Assembly (NCBI GenBank): GCA_022606425.2 | Contig: JAHDVF020000494.1 | Coordinates: 62,001 to 126,000 of the forward strand | Reading direction: 5' to 3' | Length of the DNA stretch: 64,000 nucleotides | Origin: Lepidostoma basale | Lineage: Eukaryota; Arthropoda; Insecta; Trichoptera; Lepidostomatidae | Part shown: positions 42,660-53,276 of the stretch, piece by piece | Layout: each line of letters begins with the position of its first letter | How positions within the stretch are numbered: position 1 is the stretch's first letter | Notes under the pieces: generated by a model | Databases searched by the model: none | Told to the model about the DNA's origin: nothing | What the model saw: the letters and a program-made list of their open reading frames with translations, nothing else | Program-made: the position numbers and the translations under genes

Positions 42660-42780
42660 TGGCAGGCTATATTGAATATATTTATTCTTTCTAAAACTTA
42701 TAATGCCTAATCAAGAAGAAATATCTCATTCCCATAAAATATAATAAAATATCTTAACAACAAACGTTTTCATTCTTATC
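42660..42780 (+). repeat. HH-B fragment
   Basis: AATGCCTAATCAAGAAGAAA, TATCTCATTCCCATAAAATA, then ACAAACGTTTTCATTCTTAT: decayed arm of the family. Confidence 0.5.
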
Positions 42781-43420
42781 AATTAACATTGGATATGCGA
42801 ACGATTTTTAGGTGTTACTGAATTTAATTTACGACCAAAGCAGTGAAATAGTATTGTGAAATGGTAATATCGAATATTTTTTTGCTAACCTCTATTACAT
42901 TTTCAATTATATAGTGCCATTTTAATCATAATAAAAGTATTTAAAAAATCTATAGCTTTTTTTGAAATATTGTTTGTTCTATAGTTCCGATTCCGTTCGT
43001 TAGTGAATCGTTGTAGTTTCAGGCAGGATGTGTTTCTTTTATTTATAAGCCAATCGCACCGAAGCGCGCCGCGCTTATCACCTGCGGTTATGACTATAGC
43101 CGGAGCGGTGACGCAGTCGCTTCCGACGCCGCCCATCCACAACTGCCCATCCACGGCCGCCCACCGTTCAATAGCCATTGTTCCCCGACGTGAAATTGCC
43201 CGTGTACATCAGAAATTCCCCATTGACCAGGGCGGTTCTGTTGAAATCCATGCTTGTCGCGTTCGTCATATTTATATCGCGACGGTTGGCAATGTATGCT
43301 TCTATGGGAACAAACTATACCTGACAAATCACCACTTAAGAGTGACTAATTCGAATCAGCTAACGCACAAGACCGCTAGCAATTGAATGATTGAAAGATG
43401 AACGGCACAAAAAAATTAAA
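42781..43420. other. GC-rich island at 43060-43290, no gene assigned
   Basis: GAAGCGCGCCGCGCTTATCA is itself near-palindromic (GCGCGCCGCGC core). Overlapping open frames on both strands (127 codons plus, 77-91 codons minus) follow from high GC; neither shows a domain I know. Candidate host regulatory or first-exon DNA. Confidence 0.35.
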
Positions 43421-44345
43421 TTAAGTATGCTGTTTCATTCTAGGTATATGGTATATAATATGCATACTAAGTATGCAGTTTTGTTCTAGGTGTATGGTAT
43501 AATATATAATATGTAAACTGGGAGATGCTTATTGGTGGCGATGAGGTTCGCAACTCATCACACCGCGTCTCCCGCGGGGTGAAAAGAGAAGGATGGAGTG
43601 CCGCATCAGTAAAAGTGTGACAGTCCATTCTTTCTGCCTACCCTTTCGGGGAGACGGCGTGATGGTTAGTTAGTTAGTTAGTTAAATATGCAGTTTCATT
43701 CTAGTTGTATGGTATATAATGTGCATACTAAGAATGCAGTTTCATTCTAGGTCTATTGTATAATATATAATATTCAAACTAAGTATGCAGTTTCATTCTA
43801 GGTATATGGTATAAAATATGCATACTAAGTATGCAGTTTCACTCTAGGTAAATGCTATAAAATATGCATACTAAGTATGTATATAGTATATAATGTGCAT
43901 ACTAAGTATGCAGTTTCGTTATAGGTATATGGTATATAATATGCATACTTTGTATGCAGTTTCATTCTAGGTATATGGTATATAATATGCGTACTAAGTA
44001 TGCAGTTTCGTTCTAGGTGTATGGTAAAATATATAATATGCAAACTAAGTATGCAGTTTCATTCTAATTAAATGGTATATAATATGCATACTAAGTATGC
44101 AGTTTCATTCTAGGTCTATGGTATAATATATCATATTCAAACTAAGTATGCAGTGTCATTCTAGGTATATGGTATAAAATGTGCATACTATGGTATATAA
44201 TGTGTATACAGTTTCCTCCTAGCCATAAGGTATATTATATACAAATTAAGTATGCAGATTCGTTCTAGATATATGGTATAATATTCAAACTAAGATTGCA
44301 GATTTGTTCTAGGTCTATGGTTTATGATATGCAAACTACATAAGT
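43421..44345 (+). repeat. Minisatellite, ~46-bp unit, ~17 units, split by NA-RTE
   Basis: Unit: GTATGCAGTTTCATTCTAGG, TATATGGTATATAATATGCA, TACTAA. Unit junctions form the palindrome GCATACTAAGTATGC. Length varies by small indels (42-52 bp). Units flank an NA-RTE copy at 43520-43684, so the array existed before that insertion. The right end (44220-44345) is more diverged. Confidence 0.92.
43520..43684 (+). mobile_element. NA-RTE non-autonomous retroelement, 5' truncated
   Basis: GGGAGATGCTTATTGGTGGC, GAGGTTCGCAACTCATCACA, CGTCTCCCGCGGGG, CCCTTTCGGGG, TGATGG, (TTAG)4. Inserted inside the minisatellite. Confidence 0.92.
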
Positions 44346-44559
44346 ATAAAGTTTCGTTTTATATGACACATAGTTTGAATTTTTTTTTGGTGTTGAGTTA
44401 TTTTATGAAGTTTTTTATTCTTGCTTCTTCTTGTGTTTATAATATTGTTCAGCTTTCGTGAATTCCGTGAATTAATCATCTTATAACAATATAAAATATA
44501 TCTATTGATTTTTGGACAATGATGAAAATGCGTATTTAACAATTAATTCGAATGAAATC

Positions 44560-44650
44560 GTCATTTGATAATGCCTTAGCAGACGAAATACGTAATGCCC
44601 ATAAAATAAAATAATAATTCAAGAAAACAGACGTTTTCATTCCTGTTAAT
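44560..44650 (+). repeat. HH-B hammerhead-like repeat
   Basis: TTTGATAAT, GCCTTAGCAGAC, GAA, ATACGT, A, ATGCCCATAAAATAAAATAA, GACGTTTTCATTCCTGTTAA. ATACGT replaces ACATGT and remains nearly palindromic. Confidence 0.5.
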
Positions 44651-45090
44651 ACACATAAAATATTTGTTAGAAACGAAATTGAAAGTTGAAAGTTGTTTTT
44701 CTATGGTTGCCTTGTTTTGTCTTGCTAAGGTTTGATTAAAATGTTTTAATAATGATTTCTACCGAATGCTTCATATCGTATCTAGTTTTTTTATTTTATT
44801 TTTTTATTACGTTGAATACCGTATTAATTTTTTTTCGGAATTTAAAAAATATGCTGAATTACTACCGTTCGATAGTAATTTAGCATTTTTTTTTAAATTC
44901 CGTCTAATACGACGTCTCAAATCTAAGCATGTTTTTAATATTTTTCATATATAATTCTCAAGCAATAAAGTTTTTACATATTCGTAATTCAATAATTATG
45001 ATAATATTACTAATGTAATCAATGCATTTTTGTCATTAATTCATTATCATAAAATGATTTCAAATAATAATAAAAAAAACTATGTTTTTG
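44651..45090. other. AT-rich, nothing recognised
   Basis: Contains TGCTTCATATCGTATCT, possibly an HH-E end. No gene. Confidence 0.35.
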
Positions 45091-45245
45091 CAGACCAGTC
45101 TGTCAATGCCAGCGAGCCTGGCGAAACCGGTCGCTGTCTAAATAAAGACAAAAGTGGAAGAAGTTCAAAACATCGTTTTATTTAATTATTATTTAAAATG
45201 AACTTCCATCAAGAGATTTCAGTAAAATCATGTGATTTAAAAATT
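45091..45245 (+). repeat. HH-A hammerhead-like repeat, full unit
   Basis: CAGT, CTGTCAAT, GCCAG, CGAGC, CTGGC, GAA, ACCGGT, C, GCTG: CAGT and GCTG can pair as a 4-bp stem I. Then TCTAAATAAAGACAAAAGTG, GAAGAAGT, AAAACATCGTTTTATTTAAT, AAAATGAACTTCCATCAAGA, GATTTCAGT. Core bases 6-7 differ from CTGATGA. Confidence 0.65.
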
Positions 45246-45716
45246 TTATCCAGTTATTTTCTATAAAAATACAATCGTGCCGTATTCATACATTATATAA
45301 GCGAGAATCAAGTGCTCATTATGTCCCATATGACCCTCCTTAGTGCACTTAACCTTGATATCACTGCTGAAGCCGCGTTTTGTTCATACGTTGCGGTATA
45401 AAGCGTGCAATTCGATTGAAAATCAATAAGCTAATACTTATTACCATACGACATTTGCATTATTTATAATTAAAAGACACCTATGTAATAATCTTATTTA
45501 ACCGAAACCATTTGAGCCTTATGTATTTAACGCCTTTATTTGAATATATTTTGGAACAATGTATTGGAACCACTTGTAGAGTAAAATATTATACGACTGA
45601 TTAGTGTGATCTTAAATAGGAGCAAAAAATGTACAAGTTTGAGAATATGATCATAAGATTTTGAATGTATACAAATACTTGTAGACGAATACTGAATTTT
45701 AACCATTGCGGGGTAT
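45246..45716. other. AT-rich, nothing recognised
   Basis: No supported feature. 'AATGTATACAAATACTTGTA, GACGAATACTG' at 45664-45695 also occurs at 35440-35470 just before the R370 repeat, so it may belong to that element. Confidence 0.45.
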
Positions 45717-46108
45717 CATTTTTAAGGATTAATTGTATCTCAATAGAGACGAAGAATCACATTGGAAACAGAATATGGTGGTCGAGGCGTTTACAGGACT
45801 TATAACCTGTCATTGGTTGGGTTAAGCGCACGCTTTATGTAATACAACATTCCCCATTCTGCCCTTCTTACGACCACCACGTCTGACAAAATTTTGGAAG
45901 ATGTAGGTATATATGCTACAATTTTGGGGAACACTTCACATTTTTTAGTTCAATCTACACTAGCGCCATCTATTAAGATTGGATTAAATAAAGCGTGCGC
46001 TTAACCGAACCAATGACAGGTCATAAGTCCTGTAAACGTCTCGACCACCATATTCTGTTTCCAATTTGCATCTTCGTCTCTTGAGATACAATTAATCCTT
46101 AAATATGA
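45717..46108. repeat. R370 inverted duplication
   Basis: A plus-strand R370 copy (45720-45985, ending GCGCCATCTATTAAGATTGG) runs directly into a minus-strand 5' portion (45988-46105: GCGTGCGCTTAACCGAACCA ... GAGATACAATTAATCCTTAA). The 5' ~120 bp is therefore present twice, facing outward. Confidence 0.85.
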
Positions 46109-46496
46109 TCATAAGGATAATTTTTTGACTAAGATATAGTATAGCGATTGAAGCACTGAGGCACATGAGCAATCTAGAAATACTCGTATGTTCCTTAACC
46201 CAACTTTGGGAAGACTAAAACGAATGTGGTACGGTAGATTTGTACAGGTCGTTCGAAGAAAAATAATATGAGCAGAAGGTGTTCGATTGTAAGAAGATAT
46301 AAGATAAAACAATACCATCAAACACTCTTAGGGTCTGCAACCCTTGTGGATAGTCTTGTAAACCCTCTACCTGAGAGAGCACGGTATAAATCTTGGTTGT
46401 ATGCAACGGCATTTTTCTTAGGTATGCTAGAGTATATTTCGCTTAAACTAATGAGAGAGGATTCACAGTGTTTATAAATAGGTGCCTTCACTCAAT
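46109..46496. other. Unclassified, coding-like on plus strand
   Basis: 46268-46477 holds a 69-codon plus frame (LGSATLVDSLVNPLPERARY) and composition is less A/T biased. I do not recognise it; a decayed element or host fragment is possible. Confidence 0.3.
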
Positions 46497-46829
46497 ATTC
46501 AAGATCTATTGGCTCCAAACAGTTTCAAATGCCGTTCTCTGGACCATGGGTGGCGAGAAGCCAATTAGAGAACAAGTCGCTGGACGCAAATGGCATTGGA
46601 TCGGTCACACTCTCAGACGGAACTCAGCCTGCATCGCTCAGGGCGCACTAGACTGGTCCCCTATGGGGGGAAAGAGGAAGCGAGGCAGACCTAGAGCCAC
46701 CTGAAAAAGAGCCCTGCTTAACGAGGTTAAGGCAGCAGGCCTTACTTGGGATGATGTTAAGCATCAGGCATGCGATAGAGTCGGGTAAAGAAGGTTCCTT
46801 GAGACAGGACAAAAAGAAGAAGAAGAATG
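46497..46829 (+). pseudogene. LINE 3' fragment, (GAA)n tail
   Basis: Frame gives WHWIGHTLRRNSACIAQGAL, DWSPMGGKRKRGRPRAT, stop, then KRALLNEVKAAGLTWDDVK and an end in AAAAAGAAGAAGAAGAA at 46809-46828. This 'W-IGH-LR ... RGRPR-TW' series is a LINE C-terminus. One premature stop at 46702. 5' truncated near 46520. Confidence 0.8.
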
Positions 46830-47520
46830 AGAGCGGATTCACAGAGATACATTTTGTTTATTTATTTCTACAGGGCTATTTATTCCTGAACAGCTACCTG
46901 CAGCAACGATGACATCAATTGTTCTAAACTCCGCCACGAATAACCAACCTGATTTCGTTGATGCTAGTGAGAAGAGCAATACGGATATTGAATTCTATAG
47001 CCTCGTTTTTGGACATTTTAAGTATTAGTGGAGCGGTATTTGTGAGCAATATATGATCGCTACTAAATAGACTGACTGATGTCAACATATTTGGGATTCT
47101 TTTTTGATTGATTATTTCATATTCATATGATTAATTAGTTATGTAAATATTGTTTTTGGTTTAAATGATATACGCCTGGAGATTGTTAGTTTGTTTAGTA
47201 AAATGAATAATATGTACGAGATGTAATTAAGGATGAATAATGCTGATAGAATAATGAAATTAAACAACTGTTAAATTTTCAGGAACACTGATTATGAAAT
47301 CACGAAGTGTTGAAATTGACATTTTGAGTAAAAATATAGTTTTTAAATCCACGTACACACATTCGAATAAATACGCATATTCCAATCATAATATTAACAA
47401 GGCTTCAATCCACAATTCTCTCAAGACCTTGTCCTTAAACATTTCCGATCAATTCTGCCTTAAGGGAGCTTCGCCGACATTATTTCTTGTGAAGATTGAA
47501 GATCAAATCAAAATCAAATA
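46830..47520. other. No gene assigned
   Basis: GC-moderate at 46860-47050 and A/T rich after. Small frames lack recognisable domains. Confidence 0.35.
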
Positions 47521-47770
47521 AATTTTTTTTATTTAGCCAAATAGTCATTACAAATATTAAAAAAAAAAACATTTAAGTCGCGTATTTGGAAGAGTGCATA
47601 AACATTGTAACAAGTAGGCTGAATATTTTCCAATATTTGAAGTAATTATTTTCCTTTTGACATTGTTTCATCAATATGACAATGCTGAAGCTATCATGTT
47701 CAGCAGTTTGATTGTTTTTTCCACCAGTATCACCAGAGGCAGGTTGGTTCCACATATTGGGAGATTAAAC
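47521..47770 (-). mobile_element. LINE 3' UTR fragment
   Basis: Reversed sequence shares GAACCAACCTGCCTYTGGTG and the following ATACTGG-type segment with 59790-59965, and resembles 31476-31698. No coding part. Confidence 0.5.
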
Positions 47771-48030
47771 AGTCTGCTGACGTTGTCAAAGTTAACCGTA
47801 CGGAACATAATGATGGATACTCTCCAAGATGACGGAGTAGATTTGTTAGAACATTGTGAAATCGAAGAAAGGACACAATTTTTTTTTGTGTGCTGACTTT
47901 ACCTCTTTTATTATTCTTAAAAAAAGCTCAACGCTAATTTTCACATGTGCTTTTATACCATTAGAACAAACACAAATATTGAAATAAAAAAATGTGCATT
48001 TCGTTTATCACTGCTGGAGGAATGAGATAA

Positions 48031-48282
48031 AATATTAATAATAATTATTATTATTTTGTTAAATCGCTTTTTACATCATGACAGCGCGAGCCAAATCGAT
48101 GAAAAGGGTATTATAGCTATCAAGTGAATGAAGACTTTATTATTATGAAGATTTTATTTTCAAGTGAATTTTACACCAGAACAAAGACAGTGTGACAATC
48201 ACACTGCCCTCGCCGGGAATTGAACCCGGAACCTTCGGAGTGGCTGTCAATGCACTCACCACTCTGCCACGAAGGGCGTCAA
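48031..48282 (-). mobile_element. SINE-1, near full length
   Basis: Minus strand: GCCCTTCGTGGCAGAGTGGT (A box TGGCAGAGTGG), GGGTTCAATTCCC (B box), GTGATTGTCACACTGTC, TGATGTAAAAAGCGATTTAA, and (AAT)n at 48031-48056. Confidence 0.9.
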
Positions 48283-48301
48283 TGTATTAATATAAATAAT
48301 C

Positions 48302-48435
48302 AGGTGGTGGTCTAGGGGATAGAACGCTTGGCTCCTGATCCAGGGGACATGGGTTCAAGCCTGGACACGACCAGATTCCTTCTTCATAATAATGAGCTAT
48401 TTTCTGCTCGCATTGAAGATTGTAAAATAAATTTT
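48302..48435 (+). mobile_element. SINE-2, tRNA-like
   Basis: GGTGGTCTAGGGGATAGAAC, GCTTGGCTCCTGATCCAGGG, GACATGGGTTCAAGCCTGG: A-box-like TGGTCTAGGGG and B box GGGTTCAAGCC, spaced as in a tRNA. Then GACACGACCAGATTCCTTCT, TCATAATAATGAGC. The copy at 7636 shares head and tail. Head-to-head with SINE-1 at 48282. Confidence 0.75.
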
Positions 48436-49012
48436 AATATCATTGATTTAAATCCTTGGTATTAGTTTAAAAAAAAAATTAATATATGAATTGTAAAATA
48501 CGAGTTGTATTTCACGTAATACAAAGTTTATTTCTTTTTATATTAATACATTTCCCACGCTAAATGTTACGTAATGACCCCGTGCTACCTTCTTGGAATT
48601 CATTTTACAGAATTATGTACGTAGCTTCCTCATAATATATTCTAAAGGGCAAACATAAAAAAAATGTATGCCGGATTACGCGAAATTGTAGCAAAACTCA
48701 TTTTGAAAATAATTACATATAAAAATTTACACTTCCGTAATATTCTGTCGTTTTATACCATTTCAGAGGCTTGCTGATCGCCTTATTATTTTCATGCGTA
48801 CCTTAATGCTATCTGCAACAGTGACGTCATAGGCGGTTTTATCTCCCAATATTATGCTTGATGATTGATCAATGAAAATTGCTCCCAATAATAATAAAAT
48901 TCATTTCGCATTTATTTATATTATGAACGCACTCGACGAAAATTTATTTATACAATACACATTGAATTATACCAAATGTCCGAAATCCTCACCTTTACAT
49001 TTGACGACCTTC
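48436..49012. other. AT-rich, nothing recognised
   Basis: No supported feature. Confidence 0.4.
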
Positions 49013-49180
49013 GCGGCATAGTGGTAAGAGCTCTGACTTTCACACCGAAGTCCTGTGTTCGATATTCAGCGATGGTAGTGTGATTGTCCCACAGTCTTTG
49101 GTCTGGTGTAGAATTCACGTGACAATAAAATGGCCATAGATCAGCTACATATCACATGTCATGAAAATACCTGTACAAAC
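49013..49180 (+). mobile_element. SINE-1, 3' truncated
   Basis: GACGACCTTCGCGGCATAGT, GTGTTCGATATTC (decayed B box), GAATTCACGTGACAATAAAA, TCAGCTACATATCACATGTC. The AAT-tailed end is missing. Confidence 0.85.
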
Positions 49181-49600
49181 CTATAGGTTGAGGCCACATC
49201 GAAGATCTTAGATTTAAGGTGATTCGTTTTTCTTCTATAGAGTCACGTAGCGTAGCGCCAAGCAGGTAATGTGGCCATCGCTAACACATATCGTCGGTTC
49301 TCTAGAAGATATGTCACCTACCTCGCAGCGCAGCTCTAAACACCAAGCGAGGTTTTTATCTGTATGTCCGCAGGGAATTCATATCTCTAAGAATTTTTCA
49401 CTAGAAATTGGTCTCTGTTATCCTTCGTCTTCTTGGCGCTACATTCCGATGTTGGATTTGGTCTTCTCCACAATAGTCTTCCACTGTTTTTTATTAATCT
49501 ACATTTTATTCGGTTCAGTGTTTTCGGCGAAAGACGAAAACAGACTCACGAAAACAAGCATATTTCGATAGATATAGTTATTCTAAAAAATGTTAAAAAA
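49181..49600. other. No gene; possible short LINE tail
   Basis: 49425-49485 (TCTTCTTGGCGCTACATTCC, GATGTTGGATTTGGTCTTCT) reads on the minus strand like a LINE C-terminal end, but is too short to classify. Confidence 0.35.
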
Positions 49601-49800
49601 AACTAACTATTCATCACGCCGTTTTCCCGGAGGGGTTGGTATCATAGAGGATGAAGCGCCATACATACAGGTATATCGTAACATGCACGCTCGTCGATTT
49701 TAACGACTTTTGCCTTGCTTTCTTTGCTCTTCTAAGACTTCTCTTTCTACTTACACTGCTTGTATACAACATTTTAACAATTTCTCTCTCGCTGTTTCTT
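49601..49800 (-). mobile_element. RTE-A LINE 3' fragment, cut by SINE-1
   Basis: AACTAACTATTCATCACGCC, hairpin CCCGGAGGGG, then antisense codons with several indels, stopping at the reversed AAT tail of the adjacent SINE-1. Confidence 0.8.
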
Positions 49801-50046
49801 CATTATTATTATTTTGTTGAATCGCTATTTACATCAAGACAGCATGAGTCAAATCGATGTAAAGGGAGCTATCATAGTGATTCTCGTGATATGTGATAGG
49901 TAGCTAATCTATCGACATTTTATTGTCACGTGAATTCTACACCAGACCAATGACAGTGTGACAATCACACTGCCCTCGCCGGGAATCGAACCCGAAACCT
50001 TTGGGGTGACCGTCAATGCACTTGCCACTCGGCCACGAAGGTCGCC
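49801..50046 (-). mobile_element. SINE-1, near full length
   Basis: Minus strand: GCGACCTTCGTGGCCGAGTG, GCAAGTGC, GGGTTCGATTCCC, GTGATTGTCACACTGTC, GAATTCACGTGACAATAAAA, then an AAT tail. Flanks TTTCTTCATT (49793-49803) and GTTCTTCATT (50060-50070) suggest a target duplication into the RTE-A fragment. Confidence 0.9.
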
Positions 50047-50269
50047 ATTCTTATCTCGTTCTTCATTGTTTCTGAACAATGTTTTAATATTTGGTATAAC
50101 TGTCACGGGAAAGGATGCGTTAGAATTTTTAATTTCTTGTAAAGGTGGATGTTTGGTCAAGTTGGTCAAGTCAAAAGTTGGGAACCTATGGCCTAAGGGA
50201 TCTTATGTCCACTTTGTTGTCACTTCAATTTATTATATATTTTATTATTATTATGTAAAGTCGTATTCC

Positions 50270-50680
50270 TCATGATTGAGGGTCATTTCCATCCTGTTAA
50301 CTATTGACCATGGCACGCCATGCGCTCCTGTCAGCCGTCAGTCTCCAAGCTGCATCTAATGAGAGTCCAGTCAGAAATCTGATTTAATCGGATCAGCGGC
50401 TCGGTGGTCGTCCTTGTGGTCGCCTTCCCTCCACTTTGCCCATGGTGATAAGCTTTTCAAGGTTGTCCTGATCTCTCTAGGCAATGTGTCCAAAATATTT
50501 CAATACTCTCTGATAGTACATCCACGAGAGTCTTGCCTTGACACCCAGCTGGTCAATGATCAACTGGTTTGTTCTTCTTGCCGTCCAGGGTATACGCAGC
50601 ATTGGTCATTACACAAGATCTTTAATGTCTGTGCAATTATAAGAATTACAACGTGTGATAATGACTCAATGAAAGATGGT
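50270..50680 (-). pseudogene. LINE-like 3' fragment, decayed
   Basis: Minus strand: TACCCTGGACGGCAAGAAGA, GACATCCTCC-free region, GACACATTGCCTAGAGAGAT, CAGGACAACC, GGAGGGAAGGCGACCACAAG, GACGACC, CATGGTCAATAGTTAACAGG, and ATGAGGAATACGAC. It looks like a retroposon 3' region, with frames disrupted. Family not identified. Confidence 0.45.
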
Positions 50681-51310
50681 AACAGGTCGTATCAAATTAA
50701 CTTCCGCGAAGAATCCGGCTCGGAATGTCTTGATTATTTAACGGTGTAGCGCCCGTTCCAAATTTGAATTTCTGACTCTCATAACTTTATTTTAAAAGGG
50801 CTTACACGACGAGCATCGCGTGCTGAATTCTCCGAGTACACGGCCGCCATCTGCGAGCATTATGCCGAGTTAACTCGCATCACTCGAATAGCTCCGACCC
50901 TAAATGAATCCCGAGTTTTATTGCTAGCAGGTATGTGGAATGAAGGGTAAGAACAATTAATTCGAGATAATGAAGCTTTATTTTATGTTGCCGTAATGGT
51001 GGGTTCGTGATAATGTGTAATTATGTTACTAATTTGTTTCAGCCCTCAGTTTTCGGTGTATGTTACTATTATTATAGATGAAGAATATTTTCTGCCCTTG
51101 ACTTACGAGTTGATAGACTTGAATTTTTGATTTAACTTAATGTGCAAATTGGCATACCTGGATTTAGATTATAAAACAATTTATTTCAATAGTTGCGTAT
51201 TTTTTTTATTTGCCTATGTAAATTGAATTGCTACGTGGTTCTGGCCTAAGGCAAACGTCAAGGCATTGCGAAATTAACACTTAATTTAGTTAAGGAAACT
51301 AATTATTAAA
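50681..51310. other. No gene assigned; GC-richer patch at 50790-50935
   Basis: ACACGACGAGCATCGCGTGC, ACGGCCGCCATCTGCGAGCA is unique here, and TTGCTAGCAG|GTATGTGG at 50926-50943 resembles an exon end with a donor site. No open frame with a known domain supports an exon. Confidence 0.3.
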
Positions 51311-51312
51311 AA

Positions 51313-51675
51313 ATAAGAAGTGAATGCGGTGCAAATGATGGTGTCATGAACAAAAATAATGAAAGGATCATTAAGATGGTTTGGACATATGGAAAGAATG
51401 AATTAAGAAAGAATGGTAAAAAAATTATATGTTAATGATGTAAATGGAACCAGAAATAGAGGAAGACTGAGGAAAACGTGGCACGATCAAATAAATCAAA
51501 TATTGAATGTCGGCCATGTGAGGAGTCAGAGAAATCGACGCGTGTGCATGACACGATGTATGCATGTTGAGGAAGCGAAAGAAATATGTCAGGAAAGAAA
51601 AGTGTGGCAGTTCATTCTTTCTGCCTACCCCTTCGGGGAGACGTTGTGATGGTTAATTAGTTAGTTAGTTATTAT
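51313..51675 (+). mobile_element. RTE-A LINE 3' fragment
   Basis: AAATAAGAAGTGAATGCGGT onward; frame 51413-51649 encodes MVKKLYVNDVNGTRNRGR, KTWHDQINQILNVGHVRS, and ends LSAYPFGETL. CCCCTTCGGGG hairpin, TGATGG, TTAATTAGTTAGTTAGTTA tail. Very close to the 36118 copy. Confidence 0.92.
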
Positions 51676-51764
51676 TAGATAAAAAATTGTTTAAGTACTA
51701 AATTATACACAAAAAATAATCTGTTAACTTGCTTCTTCTAAATTGTTATTGAATAGAACAATCT

Positions 51765-52100
51765 GTTGGATAGTGTGGTAAGTGCAAATATAAGAATCGA
51801 ATGCAATGCGAATGGATGTGTTATGAATAAAATGATCAATAAAGATATAATGGCAAAGAATGTATATGTAAACGACGTAAACGAGATACGAAATAGAGAA
51901 AGACCGAGGAAAACGTGGCACGACCAAATAAATAAAATATTAAATATCGGCCATGTGAAGAGTCGGAGAAATCAACATGCGTTCATGACACAATCCATGA
52001 ATGTTGAGAAAGTGGGAGAATTATGACAGGACAGTACATTGTGACGGTCCATTTTTTCTGCGTACACCTTCGGGGAGACGGCATGATTGTTATTTATTTA
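51765..52100 (+). mobile_element. RTE-A LINE 3' fragment, decayed
   Basis: VSANIRIECNANGCVMNKM and VYVNDVNEIRNRERPRKTW, WHDQINKILNIGHVKS are readable at 51766-52026. The end is CACCTTCGGGGAGACGGCAT, GATTG, then (TTTA)n instead of (TTAG)n. Confidence 0.88.
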
Positions 52101-52101
52101 T

Positions 52102-52728
52102 TTAACCTTTAAACGTATATGCAATAAAGGTAGCAAGCAAATATTAGTGCGATTTGCGATCTATGGGTAGCTGCTATAAAAATAATTATATATCTAAAAT
52201 TAGTCATCCTATTTAGGTAAAATAAAAAGTATTATCAAAATAAAAGATTGTTTGTAATTTACAAAAGCTTTATTTGTAATTTTTCACATTGTATATAATT
52301 ACACAATTAAAGTTAAAGAATAAAAACATAAAAAAATAAAAATATAAAATTTAAACAGTTTTTTCATATGCCAAATTTTAAAACATTTGTCTGTGAATAG
52401 ACCAATTTTAGGCAGTCGTGTAGATTGTGTGTTTTATTAGGCGAACCGTAATAAAACAACGCATATCCCAAGAAACGCCTTGTAATGCAGGTATTACAAA
52501 CACTAATATTACGCATCATGACAAAAATATTTATCGCAACCGAAAATAAAATTATAGATCGGTATCTCAAAGACATTATTTACGTAAGCTAATATTCATA
52601 TTTTGAATATTATTGTCATAATCCAAAAGCGAAATGCACCATAATCACCGATCCTGTACGGGACTGTTGGGCATTGAATGACGCAAATCCGCGGTCCCGT
52701 ACGGGACCACTGGGCGTCTAGAGGTTAA
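52102..52728. mobile_element. piggyBac-like non-autonomous element
   Basis: TTAA at 52102-52105 and 52725-52728 flank a 619-bp segment with inverted ends CCTTTAAACG and, complemented from the right, CCTCTAGACG (8 of 10 match). TTAA target and CCYTxxA ends fit piggyBac-type transposons. The right end has repeated GTACGGGAC (52657, 52703) and GGTCCCGTACGGGACC, a perfect palindrome. No transposase is evident. Confidence 0.55.
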
Positions 52729-52764
52729 TGTTTTGTAGGTAATACTTACCTGTTTTCTAAATGT

Positions 52765-52820
52765 ACATGGATGATATCAAGCGGGTAATATATTTCTTTG
52801 GTCCAATTAAGGGTTAATGA
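52765..52820. repeat. Repeat shared with 61098-61157
   Basis: ACATGGATGATATCAAGCGG, GTAATATATTTCTTTGGTCC, AATTAAGGGTTAA. The end TTAACCCTTAATTGGACC (complement) looks like a piggyBac-type terminus next to TTAA. Confidence 0.6.
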
Positions 52821-53145
52821 CTGGACTGGAATAAGTAAGGAGTATGGAGGAGTTATTCCGGGCGGCGTAAGACGGAGTCTTACATAAGTGATTGCCAACA
52901 TAGGGGATACCTGATATAACACAAGAAGACGAATAAGATACCTATGTATACACGGAAATACGAGAATTTATGTCATCAGACAATAGCATTACAGGTAAAC
53001 GAATTCTGCTAGTATATAGTAGGTTCAAATAACGACAATCGTATCGTAAGACTGATTTAAAACTCGATATTTTACTAGCAATGTTGATGAATTATAGGCA
53101 TATAATACCTATGCTTAATAAAGAGAGTGTCATTTTTCGCCTTCG
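52821..53145. other. No gene assigned
   Basis: Some GC at 52830-52910 (CGGGCGGCGTAAGACGGAGT), otherwise A/T rich and not repeated. Confidence 0.35.
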
Positions 53146-53149
53146 TTTA

Positions 53150-53230
53150 ATTTTTAATACACAAATAAGGCGAAACATATCACTCGACAATATGACAAAA
53201 AAAATACAGACAACGTATGTTTTCCTCAAT
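53150..53230 (+). repeat. HH-B fragment
   Basis: AATAAGGCGAAACATATCAC, then ACAACGTATGTTTTC. Only the right arm is recognisable. Confidence 0.4.
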
Positions 53231-53276
53231 ATTAAAAAAAAATATATGTATTAAGTATTTTTATATTATTAATGTA

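Noticed and set aside
43003..43386. 127-codon plus frame in the GC island
   Set aside because: Competing frames of similar length on the other strand, no recognisable domain, no splice or start context.
43421..44345. CRISPR-like array
   Set aside because: Units are contiguous and vary along their whole length, with no unique spacers; eukaryotic minisatellite.
48302..48370. Possible functional tRNA gene with TCCTGATC anticodon-loop-like sequence
   Set aside because: A related copy with the same tail at 7636 shows it is a SINE, and the stems are imperfect.
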